Of a stretch of 64,000 bases of DNA, positions 7,887 to 15,857 are shown one piece after another. The stretch is from Maccoyibacter intestinihominis. GTDB lineage: Bacteria > Bacillota > Clostridia > Lachnospirales > Lachnospiraceae. The stretch covers positions 186,001 to 250,000 of the forward strand of contig NZ_JBBMEX010000002.1 of NCBI RefSeq assembly GCF_040096355.1. Direction: 5' to 3'. A model generated the notes under the pieces. That model saw only the letters and a program-made list of their open reading frames with translations. It ran no database searches and was not told where the DNA came from. The stretch's first letter is position 1; each line of letters starts with the position of its first letter. A program made the translations under genes and the position numbers.

Positions 7887-8360
7887 ATGAAACGTAAAAT
7901 CAGATATCAGGCAAAGACAGATTTAAAACTATTGAGACGTATTAATGGAATATCCAAAGAATATGTGGCTGATAAGATTGGCTATACTATAAGAAGCCTA
8001 GAACGGATGGAAAAAGAAAATGCGGTTACAACAGAGCGTACTGCACATCAATTATGCAGTTTATATGATTTGGTGTATGAAGAACAATTTTTTATCGTGG
8101 ATAAAAAATCACTGGAATGTGTTCGGCGATGTTTAGTGGAGAATAAAAAAGTACCGGAGCATATTGTCTACCATAATAGTAAGTATTATCTTTTATATGT
8201 CAGGAAGGTGGGATTGTTTCAAGATTGTATTGCAGGAAATGTAATGTGGGTTGGAAATTATAATCGAAATATGGAACGGCGAAGACTAAGGGAAGTTAAT
8301 GCGAATGTAGTTTTGCAAGAAGAGCCTGCCATTGAGATAATAAATAGTGAAGATGAGTGA
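7887..8360 (+). CDS. XRE-type helix-turn-helix protein
   Basis: A 157-residue protein with an XRE/Cro-type helix-turn-helix in residues 10-60 (LLRRINGISKEYVADKIGYT, SLERMEKENAVTT). The remaining 95 residues form a basic domain that I do not recognise. It lies in a decayed accessory patch between a toxin-antitoxin pair and broken genes. The codons after its TGA stay open in the same frame to 8540, so the present stop could be a truncation. Regulatory role inferred from the HTH only. Confidence 0.65.
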   Translation: MKRKIRYQAKTDLKLLRRINGISKEYVADKIGYTIRSLERMEKENAVTTERTAHQLCSLYDLVYEEQFFIVDKKSLECVRRCLVENKKVPEHIVYHNSKYYLLYVRKVGLFQDCIAGNVMWVGNYNRNMERRRLREVNANVVLQEEPAIEIINSEDE

Positions 8361-8540
8361 TGTTATTGGTATCATAATCTAATCATTGGTAAGTTGTATA
8401 AGGTGATTGTATCAGAAGGGTGTATGGAAAAGTGTCTACGAACATGTTTAGATGAAGTGATAGTTACACAAGATAATCTTCATTCGTATGACGGAATGAC
8501 AGACATTGCTTTTTTGGGAACTAAAAAAAGATATTACTAA
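8361..8540 (+). pseudogene. In-frame continuation after the XRE gene stop (probable gene debris)
   Basis: Directly after the TGA at 8358-8360 the same frame stays open for 59 codons, including KLYKVIVSEGCMEKCLRTCL and ending KKRYY at TAA 8538-8540. The composition is protein-like. There is no ribosome binding site for a separate start. It could be the former C-terminus of the XRE protein cut by a nonsense mutation, or a leftover of another gene. Confidence 0.3.
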
Positions 8541-8575
8541 AATTCGTGCAATGCACAAAAACAAGGAGCAACACT

Positions 8576-8716
8576 ATGGAAATTAAAAGAGATGTATACC
8601 TTGAACAGTTTAAAATACGAAAAGATAATGGAATGATTAAGATTATTACAGGGAAATGCGTTAATATAGGACGGCACCGAACAAAAGGAGAAGATGAAGC
8701 AGCAGAGTACAATTAA
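8576..8716 (+). pseudogene. N-terminal stub of an AAA family ATPase
   Basis: ATG at 8576 follows AAGGAG and opens with MEIKRDVYLEQFKIRKDNG then MIKIITG. This is the usual beginning of the bacterial ATPases that continue with a P-loop (ITGIRRCGKS). Here the similarity stops at ITG, and a short unrelated tail ends after 46 residues. The P-loop and everything beyond are missing, so this is a remnant. Confidence 0.55.
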
Positions 8717-8784
8717 TGTTTACGGAAGGATAATAACCCACAGAGGGCTGAGATGCTCCTTATCCTCGCAACACCAATATCCAT

Positions 8785-9243
8785 GAGAAGATTGCTGAAG
8801 CCAAGAAGCATAATATAGATGATAGGGTTTCTTCGGTGTCACCTCAGATTGGGAAGCAACATCGAATATATGTAGGCACAGTAGTTGTTTGCAATAATCA
8901 TAAGTATCTGATTCCATTATCACATCCGGTTGAAAAACACAAGAGAATGAGCCAAGAGCTGATTTTGATAAGATAATAGACAAAAAAGGAAAACTTTTGG
9001 GAGTGCTGAATTATAATCTTATGATTCCGGTAGAGGACAATCAACTTATAAAAGTTGACTTGAAGGAGAATAAAAAAGATACTCCAGCTGAAAGACATTA
9101 TAAACAACTATGTATAGATGAGCTTACATGGTGTAGAAAAAATGCTGAGATAATAATTAATAAGGCTAACTGCTTATATAATCTATGTATGGGAGATTCA
9201 AATTATAAGGGGAAGACAAGATGCCTCAATTTTGGTAAAGTGT
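8785..9243 (+). pseudogene. Frameshifted ToxN/AbiQ-like type III toxin
   Basis: Two frames together spell most of a ToxN/AbiQ-type endoribonuclease. The first reads RIYVGTVVVCNNHKYLIPLS then HPVEKHKRM and stops. After a one-base frame change near 8955 the second reads DFDKIIDKKGKLLGVLNYNL then MIPVEDNQLIKVDL, the central ToxN core, and goes on to NKANCLYNLCMGDSNY. Beyond about 9235 the similarity is lost, and another frame (CQVCLSCGNVLEF) takes over. ToxN enzymes are held inactive by a repeated antitoxin RNA; no such repeat array was recognised upstream. The gene is non-functional as it stands. Confidence 0.55.
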
Positions 9244-9316
9244 CAGGTGTGTCTCAGTTGCGGAAATGTGCTGGAATTTGTAAAAGAGGCGGTTACAGAT
9301 GTAGTTTTTTCCTATC

Positions 9317-9377
9317 TTGACATAATAAAAGAAAGATGATAAGATAACACTGTTATTAAATAACAGTGTTATTTTTT
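9317..9377 (+). promoter_or_regulatory. TetR gene promoter and 12-base palindrome
   Basis: TTGACA (9317-9322), a 17-base spacer and TAAGAT (9340-9345). The -10 box runs into a perfect inverted repeat with 12-base arms, ATAACACTGTTA (9344-9355) and TAACAGTGTTAT (9361-9372), followed by a T run. As DNA this fits an autoregulatory TetR operator; as RNA it would also act as a terminator hairpin. Both uses are possible. Confidence 0.65.
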
Positions 9378-9448
9378 CTCTGAGAAGAAAGATGATGAGT
9401 CGAAGAGCCTATACAAAATTCTTCTTACAGAGCAAAACGAGGTGCACC

Positions 9449-10069
9449 ATGAAACCAACAAACGAAAAGCTGGCAGCAGATATTCTGTCGGCAGGGAAAA
9501 AAGAATTTTTAGAAAAGGGATTCCAGAAAGCGTCTATGCGTAGTATTGCATCATCGCTTGCGGTGACGACCGGAGCAATTTATCGCTACTACACGGACAA
9601 AGAAGCCATTTTTGAGGCGTTGGTGGAAGAACCGGCAAAAGAATTAGCTGACCGCTACAGAGCGAGTCAGCAGAAATTTGCAGAAATGTCTTTAAAAGAA
9701 CAGTTAGAAGGGCTGCCGGATGTGGCTGATCATGAGTATGTATGGATGGTAGATTATGTTTATGACCATTTTGATGCATTTAAACTGATTGCCTGCTGTT
9801 CGACAGGTACCAGATATGAACATTATCTGGATGCATTGATAGAGATAGAGGTCAATGCCAGTCATCTGTTGATGGAAAAAATGCAGCGGGAGGGTTTGAA
9901 TGTCCTTCCACTGGATGATGACATGGTACATATTTTAGCAAGTGCACTCTTTAACGGGCTGTTCGAGACGGTACGCCATGACACGCCAAAGGAGAAGGCG
10001 GTAGCATATGTGGATACACTGCGAACCTTTTATTCGGCAGGATGGTTTAAGATTTTAGGAATCCAATGA
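9449..10069 (+). CDS. TetR/AcrR family transcriptional regulator
   Basis: A 206-residue TetR repressor. The DNA-binding domain covers residues 8-55 (ILSAGKKEFLEKGFQKASMR, then VTTGAIYRYYTDKEAIFEAL). The C-terminal ligand domain is helical with no recognisable ligand motif. ATG 9449 (after GAGGTG) matches the usual TetR start; an in-frame ATG at 9392 would add 19 atypical residues. It lies just upstream of two ABC half-transporter genes, which it probably controls. A perfect palindrome sits over its own promoter. Confidence 0.88.
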   Translation: MKPTNEKLAADILSAGKKEFLEKGFQKASMRSIASSLAVTTGAIYRYYTDKEAIFEALVEEPAKELADRYRASQQKFAEMSLKEQLEGLPDVADHEYVWMVDYVYDHFDAFKLIACCSTGTRYEHYLDALIEIEVNASHLLMEKMQREGLNVLPLDDDMVHILASALFNGLFETVRHDTPKEKAVAYVDTLRTFYSAGWFKILGIQ

Positions 10070-10098
10070 GAAATGTAAAAGGCATTTCTCTTATTTTT
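10068..10098 (+). terminator. Terminator of the TetR gene
   Basis: GAGAAATG (10068-10075) pairs with CATTTCTC (10083-10090), followed by TTATTTTT. The stem begins inside the TGA stop codon. Confidence 0.7.
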
Positions 10099-10107
10099 CG
10101 ATGATGA

Positions 10108-10123
10108 GTTAGTTGAATCTAAC
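10108..10123 (+). promoter_or_regulatory. Candidate operator GTTAG-N6-CTAAC upstream of the ABC pair
   Basis: An inverted repeat GTTAG (10108-10112) and CTAAC (10119-10123) lies 29 bases before the ABC start codon. The same half-sites with the same six-base spacing occur at 13843-13858, upstream of the interrupted ABC gene, which suggests a common regulator (inference). Confidence 0.4.
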
Positions 10124-10151
10124 AAAAATTAGTGCAGGAGGAAATGCAACG

Positions 10152-11933
10152 ATGGAACAGGAAAAGAAACGTTCGCCCTATCAGATGTTATGGGAATGGG
10201 CAAGAGCATATCACGGTTCGTTTTATGCCGCAGTTATCTTTGCGGTATTGGGAGTTGTGTGCAGTATGATACCGTACTTTTGTGCGGCGGGTATCATAAA
10301 ACTTTTGTTAGAAGGATGTGAGGAAATAGAAAAATTGTTGCCGTATTTTGGAGGAATGCTAGGAGGCTATGCAGGCAAGGTGATTTTTTCCTGTATTTCT
10401 ACGGGAATTTCACATAGGGCAACCTATGCTACGCTTCAGGATTTAAGGAAACAACTGATTGCAAAGCTATCGAGAGTTCCAATGGGAACAATTTTAGAGA
10501 CACCTTCCGGGCAATACAAGACAACGATTGTAGACCGTGTAGAGGGTATGGAACCGACCCTGGCACATCTCTTGCCGGAGATGACAGCAAATGTATTGGT
10601 GCCGCTTGTCATTGCGGTTTATATCTTTGTACTGGACTGGCGTATGGGCCTGGCATCTTTAGTCACTCTGGTAATTGGCATGGTTGTCGCGGGACAGAGT
10701 GGAAAAACCTATGCAGTACGCTGGGAAGGAGCGGTAAAGACCGGGAAACGAATGGCAGACGCAATTGTAGAGTATGTCGGAGGTATTCAGGTAGTGAAGG
10801 CGTTCAGCCAGTCAGCCGGTTCTTATCGCAGATATGCGGATGCAGTGAATGATAATGCACAGTATTATGTAGACTGGATGCATGATAATCAGAAATATAT
10901 GGCATCCATGCAGTCCATTGTGCCGGCAGTTCTGGTAACGATACTTCCGGTAGGTACGGGACTTTGGGGAACAGGAAGTTTAAGTGCTGCGGAATTTTTT
11001 ACCATTATTATCCTGTCATTGGGACTGACCGGACCGTTGATGGCAGCAATGACATTTGTGGATGATTTAGCAGTAGTGGGAACCAATGTAGGAGAAATTG
11101 CAGCAATTTTAGAAGCAGACGAATTAGAGCGTCCAAAAGAAATCGCAGAATTAAAAGGAAACGGTATTGAACTGCATCAGGTGGAATTTTCCTATGGTGA
11201 AAAGACGGGCGAAGTGCTGCATGGCATCAATCTTTCCATTCAGCCGGGAACAGTCAATGCATTGGTAGGACCATCCGGTTCAGGAAAATCAACACTTGCA
11301 AAACTGATTGCAGGTTTTTGGAATGTAACCGGAGGAAGTATCACATTGGGAGGAACGGATATCCGCAAGATACCGTTTGAGCAGTTAAACGGACAGATTG
11401 CTTATGTATCACAGGAAAATTATCTGTTTGACCGTTCTATCCGGGATAATATCCGTATGGGGAATCCGAATGCAACGGATGAAGAAGTGGAAGAAGCTGC
11501 ACGTCAGTCAGGATGCGACAGTTTCATTCGTGCATTAGACAATGGATATGATACCGTTGCAGGAGGTGGCGGAGGTCATCTTTCCGGAGGAGAAAAACAG
11601 AGAATTTCCATTGCAAGAGCCATGTTAAAAAATGCACCGATTGTTATTCTGGATGAAGCAACAGCCAGTGTGGACCCGGAAAATGAAGCACAAATACAAA
11701 AAGCACTGTCAGCATTAACAGCAGGGAAGACATTGATTGTTATCGCACACCGGCTTTCCACAATTGTGGATGCAGATCAGATTATAGTAATCGAAAACGG
11801 ATGTGTTGCGGGATGCGGAAAGCAGGAAGAATTATTAGCAGACTGCCCGCTGTACGCAAACATGTGGAAAGCACATCAGGAATCCAAAGACCGGATGGGA
11901 GAGGAGGAACAAAAAGATGCTTCAAATAATTAA
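10152..11933 (+). CDS. ABC exporter half-transporter (permease-ATPase fusion), first subunit
   Basis: A 593-residue type IV-fold ABC exporter subunit. Six membrane helices lie in residues 15-320. The nucleotide-binding domain has Walker A GPSGSGKSTLAK (about residue 378), Q-loop AYVSQENYLFD, signature LSGGEKQR, Walker B IVILDEATA and H-loop IAHR. ATG 10152 follows AGGAGG at the right distance. The gene overlaps the next ABC gene by 17 bases, so the two are made as a pair and likely form a heterodimer. Such pairs behind a TetR gene in Clostridia resemble the IrtAB/YbtPQ-like group. The substrate is unknown; drug, peptide or siderophore are all possible. Confidence 0.9.
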   Translation: MEQEKKRSPYQMLWEWARAYHGSFYAAVIFAVLGVVCSMIPYFCAAGIIKLLLEGCEEIEKLLPYFGGMLGGYAGKVIFSCISTGISHRATYATLQDLRKQLIAKLSRVPMGTILETPSGQYKTTIVDRVEGMEPTLAHLLPEMTANVLVPLVIAVYIFVLDWRMGLASLVTLVIGMVVAGQSGKTYAVRWEGAVKTGKRMADAIVEYVGGIQVVKAFSQSAGSYRRYADAVNDNAQYYVDWMHDNQKYMASMQSIVPAVLVTILPVGTGLWGTGSLSAAEFFTIIILSLGLTGPLMAAMTFVDDLAVVGTNVGEIAAILEADELERPKEIAELKGNGIELHQVEFSYGEKTGEVLHGINLSIQPGTVNALVGPSGSGKSTLAKLIAGFWNVTGGSITLGGTDIRKIPFEQLNGQIAYVSQENYLFDRSIRDNIRMGNPNATDEEVEEAARQSGCDSFIRALDNGYDTVAGGGGGHLSGGEKQRISIARAMLKNAPIVILDEATASVDPENEAQIQKALSALTAGKTLIVIAHRLSTIVDADQIIVIENGCVAGCGKQEELLADCPLYANMWKAHQESKDRMGEEEQKDASNN

Positions 11934-13653
11934 AAAAATATTTAATTTTGCAGGAAAGAAGCGGGAATTACTGAAAAAAGCAGTACTTACAGCATTTGTG
12001 GGTGCGATTTTTGGAGCATTGCAGTTTGCGGCTTTAATGATTGTTTTAGATGCAGTGATCGCAAAAGAATATACGGTTGCCGTTATCTTTGGAGCATTGG
12101 GAATCATGCTGCTTTCCATCATAGGAAGGCTGATATGCATGTATCATTCAACCAATGCGGAAACAGAGGTAGGATACTTTATGGTGGCACAGAAGCGAAT
12201 AGAGATCGGTGACCGTTTACGCTACATACCAATGGGATATTTTAATAAAAACAGTTTGGGAGCCATTACCGGAGTTGTTACCACAACCTTAGGAGATGTG
12301 GAAAATTCAGCAGCAAGATGTTTAGTCACACTTTTTGGTGGATTTTTAAATACGTTTGCACTTTGTCTGATGCTGTTTATTGTGGACTGGCGGCTGGGAC
12401 TGTTGTCACTGACAGGAATTGCAGTATATTTGTCAGCAACCGAAATTTCCACAAGAAAATCTAAAGCAACCGGACCTGCAAGACAGAAAGCACAGGAGCA
12501 GTTGTCTGAATCCGTATTGGAATATGTACAGGGTATGAGCGTGGTCAAAGCATATGGATTAGAAAAAGATAACCGTCAGACCGTTCAGAAAACCATCGAG
12601 GAAAGCTGTAACAAAGCATTAAAACTTGAGTATACGGTACTTCCTTGGTCAGGAATCCGGCAGGGAGTCGTATGGATTTTTAGTCTGCTTATCGGAATAT
12701 GCAGTGTGATGTTTTATTTTCAGGGAAGTATGCCATTATCCCGTTGTATTCTGATGTTGATCGCATCCTTTATGATTTACAGAGAATTGGAAAATGCAGG
12801 AAATATGTCGGATTTGCTTCAGATGCTGGGGGCATCCATAGATACCGCAAACGCCATTGATGGGATTCCGATTATGGACGAAAAAGGAGCAGAGCTTGCA
12901 CCGCAGGATGCTTCCGTGACATTTAAGGATGTGGAGTTTTCCTATGAGGAAAGAAAAATTTTAGACCATATCAATATAGAAATAAAGCCGCAGACTACGA
13001 CTGCTATCGTTGGACCTTCCGGCAGTGGAAAAACCACACTTTGTCATCTGATTGCACGTTTCTGGGATGTGCAGGGCGGTCAGATTTTAGTAGGCGGGCA
13101 TCCGGTACAGGAGTATAAATTAGACAGTCTGATGAAAAATATTTCTATGGTATTTCAAAATGTCTATCTGTTTCAGGACACCATTGAAAACAACATCAAA
13201 TTCGGCAGACCGGATGCGACCCGCGAGGAAGTGGAAGCTGCCGCAAAACGTGCCTGCTGCCACGAATTTATCATGGCACTTCCGGATGGATATGATACCG
13301 TAGTAGGAGAGGCAGGAGGAACTCTTTCAGGCGGCGAACGGCAGAGGATTTCCATTGCAAGAGCATTGTTAAAAGATGCACCGATCGTCATATTAGACGA
13401 GGCAACCGCCAGCGTAGACCCGGAAAATGAGAAAGAACTGCAGGAAGCCATTGATGCACTGACACAGAATAAGACCATTATCATGATCGCACACCGTTTA
13501 AAAACCGTGCGTCATGCCAACCAGATACTGGTATTGGACAATGGCCATATCGTGCAGCAGGGAACGCATGAAGAACTTGCAGGAGAACCGGGACTGTACT
13601 ACGACTTCTTAAATGCAAGAAAAGAAGCAGTGGGCTGGAAAGTAAGCCGATAA
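11917..13653 (+). CDS. ABC exporter half-transporter (permease-ATPase fusion), second subunit
   Basis: A 578-residue partner of the preceding exporter. Six membrane helices lie in about 20-300. The ATPase domain has Walker A GPSGSGKTTLCH, Q-loop MVFQNVYLFQ, signature LSGGERQR, Walker B IVILDEATASVDPENE and H-loop IAHRLKT. Both subunits keep the catalytic Glu after Walker B, so both sites look active. The gene is translationally coupled to the first subunit. Regulation is probably by the TetR protein upstream. Confidence 0.9.
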   Translation: MLQIIKKIFNFAGKKRELLKKAVLTAFVGAIFGALQFAALMIVLDAVIAKEYTVAVIFGALGIMLLSIIGRLICMYHSTNAETEVGYFMVAQKRIEIGDRLRYIPMGYFNKNSLGAITGVVTTTLGDVENSAARCLVTLFGGFLNTFALCLMLFIVDWRLGLLSLTGIAVYLSATEISTRKSKATGPARQKAQEQLSESVLEYVQGMSVVKAYGLEKDNRQTVQKTIEESCNKALKLEYTVLPWSGIRQGVVWIFSLLIGICSVMFYFQGSMPLSRCILMLIASFMIYRELENAGNMSDLLQMLGASIDTANAIDGIPIMDEKGAELAPQDASVTFKDVEFSYEERKILDHINIEIKPQTTTAIVGPSGSGKTTLCHLIARFWDVQGGQILVGGHPVQEYKLDSLMKNISMVFQNVYLFQDTIENNIKFGRPDATREEVEAAAKRACCHEFIMALPDGYDTVVGEAGGTLSGGERQRISIARALLKDAPIVILDEATASVDPENEKELQEAIDALTQNKTIIMIAHRLKTVRHANQILVLDNGHIVQQGTHEELAGEPGLYYDFLNARKEAVGWKVSR

Positions 13654-13694
13654 AGTATTGAAGCAATATATATTTCAACATAAGAAAATATAGC

Positions 13695-13722
13695 CGGCAC
13701 CTGAAGTATCTGACAGGTGCCG
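13695..13722 (+). terminator. Hairpin after the ABC pair
   Basis: CGGCACCTG (13695-13703) pairs perfectly with CAGGTGCCG (13714-13722). The following bases are only partly T-rich (TTCTGT), so it is a weak or factor-aided terminator. Confidence 0.5.
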
Positions 13723-13833
13723 TTCTGTAACTACTAAAGTGTAACCAGCTTTCTTATAATGGAGTATTAATGAACCACTAACGAGAAAGTTTCTCAATAG
13801 CAAAAAAATACTAAAATTTCCGAAAAGAAACGT

Positions 13834-13858
13834 TATAATAAGGTTAGAAATAACTAAC
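13834..13858 (+). promoter_or_regulatory. Promoter -10 and GTTAG-N6-CTAAC operator of the interrupted ABC gene
   Basis: TATAAT at 13834-13839 is followed by GTTAG (13843-13847) and CTAAC (13854-13858). The inverted repeat has the same arms and spacing as that at 10108-10123. The -35 box is not clear. Confidence 0.45.
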
Positions 13859-13879
13859 TATCATAAGAAGGAGATTGTT

Positions 13880-14038
13880 ATGTATTTAGAGTTAAAAAAT
13901 ATTCATAAATCCTTTGGCAGCGGTGACAACCGGACAGAGGTGCTCCGTGGGATCAGCTGCGGAGTAGAAAAAGGAGATATCTGTGTTTTACTTGGACCAT
14001 CCGGTTCGGGTGGTCATGTTAAAATAAGACTAAGTTAG
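13880..14038 (+). pseudogene. ABC transporter ATPase gene cut inside Walker A by the ICE
   Basis: ATG 13880 follows AGAAGGAG and opens a MacB/LolD-type ATPase: MYLELKNIHKSFGSGDN, then EVLRGISC and CVLLGPSGSG. The Walker A motif should continue with K-S/T-T. Instead, after codon 44 (GGT, ending at 14011) the frame reads GHVKIRLS and stops at 14038. All of the remaining ATPase is missing from the window. The best explanation is insertion of the conjugative element that begins here. The 3' part should be found at the far end of the element. Confidence 0.8.
14009..14016. mobile_element. Left junction of the integrative conjugative element
   Basis: Similarity to ABC ATPase genes ends at GGTTCGGGT and foreign sequence begins with GGTCATG. 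Replication, partition and conjugation genes follow without interruption from 14337. The repeated GGT at the breakpoint is compatible with a two-base crossover, as used by large serine recombinases, but the integrase is not in the window and no attachment-site copy can be compared. The exact base is uncertain by a few positions. Confidence 0.6.
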
Positions 14039-14336
14039 CAGATTCCTTATAAATTAAGGGTTCACGCCAATTTAGTCTTTTTTCTATTATACCATAAATG
14101 GTAGAAATATCATAGACCGGGAATGAATTTCGCATAATGGAAATTAGGTGGCAGGGACTTTTAATGATAGAAACCCTTTGCTACTGGTCCTGTTAAAAGT
14201 ATATCCATTCTCACAGGCGGTCAAGTTTGTGAAAGACCATTCGGTTGCAACATATTGTAAAAAAAGATATGGACTAGGTTAGTTAAAAGTGATTCTGTTA
14301 GCTGGCTTAGTCCTTTTTTCATGGGAGGATGGAGCA
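14017..14336. repeat. Element left-end region with two related hairpin-T-run units
   Basis: About 320 bases without a gene. Unit one: AAGACTAA (14026-14033) pairs with TTAGTCTT (14072-14079) and is followed by T's. Unit two: GGACTAGG (14271-14278) pairs with the segment ending CTTAGTCC (14306-14313), followed by six T's. The left arms share GACTA-GTTAG and the right arms share TTAGTC-TTTTTT, so the units look like diverged copies. ACCAT-AA-ATGGT (about 14091-14102) is a further small palindrome. They may be terminators that insulate the element end or recombinase-binding repeats. Confidence 0.45.
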
Positions 14337-14480
14337 ATGATAAAAGTAATCATAATAATTGGTTTACTTATTTTTCTGTTTCCTTTGTATGCGTGCTTAG
14401 TTGTTGCCAAAAAAGCAGATGAAAAAATGAGAGTTTTATATAAGTACAAAGAAAAATGGGAAAGTGAGGATAACATATGA
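14337..14480 (+). CDS. Small single-pass membrane protein (47 aa)
   Basis: ATG 14337 follows GGGAGGATGG. The product has one hydrophobic helix at residues 2-20 (IKVIIIIGLLIFLFPLYACL) and a charged cytoplasmic tail rich in Lys and Glu. The stop overlaps the next start as ATGA, so it is coupled to the replication gene. It is the first gene of the element; no family recognised. A longer in-frame start at 14289 lies inside a hairpin and is rejected. Confidence 0.6.
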   Translation: MIKVIIIIGLLIFLFPLYACLVVAKKADEKMRVLYKYKEKWESEDNI

Positions 14481-15592
14481 ATGGAGGTATATACAGCACA
14501 GGAAATGAAATTGTAGACGAAAATGCAAAACTGAATATATCTGGAAATATCATTCCTCAGGTATGGTATCGGACGATTATCAGAGAAAGCGGAAAGCCAA
14601 ATCTGACGGCTATTATCATACTGGCAGATATTGTGTATTGGTATAAGCCTACAGAAATCAGGGATGAAGGAACCGGGCAGGTAATCGGGGTAAGAAAAAA
14701 ATTTAAGTCTGACCTTCTTCAGCGAAGTTATCAGCAGATCAGTGAGCAGTTCGGAATTTCCAAAAAAGAAGCAACAAATGCAGTGGTATTTTTGGAAAAA
14801 CTGGGTGTGGTAAGGAGAGTATTTAGAACTATATCCATGAATGGGATTGTGGTCAATAATGTCCTGTATCTGGAATTGATTGTAGACAGGCTAAAAGAAT
14901 TGACTTATCCAGAAGAAACAGGTGCAGTTTCGTCTTCCTTTGAAAACGGCAGAAGGAAATCGAAAATGGAAGAACAAAGTCCCTCTATAAACATAGACGA
15001 GGAGGTTCATTTCGTAGGAGAGAGGGCTGTCCCTTTTCAAAGTGAGAGGGTAACCCCATTCAAAGAGGGAGCATACCCTCTTAGGAAAACAGAGCCTTGG
15101 ACACCAAAAGAGATACCTGAAACCTATTGTGGGCAGACAAATACAGAGATTACTACAAAGACTACAGTAGAGAATACTCCAAAGAATACAACAGAGATTA
15201 TGAATGAATATGAAGATAATCCTATCTTATCCTATCAGATAGCAGAAAAACAGTTCAAAGATCAGATTGATTATGATGCGATATGGATAGACAGACCTTA
15301 TGACAGAAAGCTGCTCAATGAGATTGTAGGGCTTGCTGTAGATGTTTTGACCTCCAACGCAAAGACGATACGGGTAAATCAGGAAGAACGCCCTCTTAGT
15401 GTTGTGCAGGGAATGTATAAAAAACTGGATAAATTCTCTGTGGAGTATGTGATGGATTCTATTAAACAGTGTACAAAAAAAGCAAATAATATCAGGGCAG
15501 TGTTACTGACTGCTTTATATAATGCCACATTGACGGCAAACAGCTATATATCTAATCTGTTTGCTTATCATGAAGCTATCCCTCAGACATAA
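14477..15592 (+). CDS. Replication initiator/DnaD-like protein with DUF6017 domain
   Basis: A 371-residue protein. The N-terminal winged helix (about 25-140) has QVWYRTIIRESGKPNLTAII and SYQQISEQFGISKKEATNAV, as in the replication initiator/helix-turn-helix proteins of Tn1549-like elements. A variable, charged linker follows. The C-terminal domain (about 245-365) matches DUF6017, with IDYDAIWIDRPYDRKLLNEI and SYISNLFAYH. Such proteins are thought to start replication of the excised circular form (family knowledge). Position beside ParM/ParR-like genes supports a maintenance module. Confidence 0.75.
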   Translation: MNGGIYSTGNEIVDENAKLNISGNIIPQVWYRTIIRESGKPNLTAIIILADIVYWYKPTEIRDEGTGQVIGVRKKFKSDLLQRSYQQISEQFGISKKEATNAVVFLEKLGVVRRVFRTISMNGIVVNNVLYLELIVDRLKELTYPEETGAVSSSFENGRRKSKMEEQSPSINIDEEVHFVGERAVPFQSERVTPFKEGAYPLRKTEPWTPKEIPETYCGQTNTEITTKTTVENTPKNTTEIMNEYEDNPILSYQIAEKQFKDQIDYDAIWIDRPYDRKLLNEIVGLAVDVLTSNAKTIRVNQEERPLSVVQGMYKKLDKFSVEYVMDSIKQCTKKANNIRAVLLTALYNATLTANSYISNLFAYHEAIPQT

Positions 15593-15604
15593 GGAGTGTG
15601 ATAG

Positions 15605-15805
15605 GAAGTTACAAAATTAAAGAAATTCAGGACAGCCCATGGATATACGCAGATAGAACTTGCATCTGTCCTGGGTATCAGTCTTCGGACATATCAGAGG
15701 ATTGAATATGGACAGCAAAAACCAAATGTCCATGTGGTTGTCCGGCTGCAGAGGTTATTCCAAAAAGAAATCAGTGAGATGCTGGAGCCATTTGCAGAAG
15801 AGTGA
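15605..15805 (+). CDS. XRE-type helix-turn-helix protein lacking a normal start codon
   Basis: An open frame of 66 codons encodes a clear XRE DNA-binding domain (TKLKKFRTAHGYTQIELASV, then LGISLRTYQRIEYGQQKPNV) and ends in EPFAEE at 15803-15805. After the in-frame TAG at 15602-15604 there is no ATG, GTG or TTG before the domain begins; the first codons are GAA GTT ACA. AAGGAG lies at 15591-15596. It may start at a non-standard codon, may be reached by frameshifting from GTG 15598, or may be a recent loss of the start codon. The domain itself is intact. Confidence 0.5.
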   Translation, partial: EVTKLKKFRTAHGYTQIELASVLGISLRTYQRIEYGQQKPNVHVVVRLQRLFQKEISEMLEPFAEE

Positions 15806-15857
15806 ACAGATGAAAAAGTGGAAAGATACAAAATATAAAATTCAGGAGGATAAGAAA

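Noticed and set aside
9392..9448. Longer N-terminus for the TetR protein
   Set aside because: The extra residues do not fit the family and the upstream start lacks a good ribosome binding site; ATG 9449 fits better.
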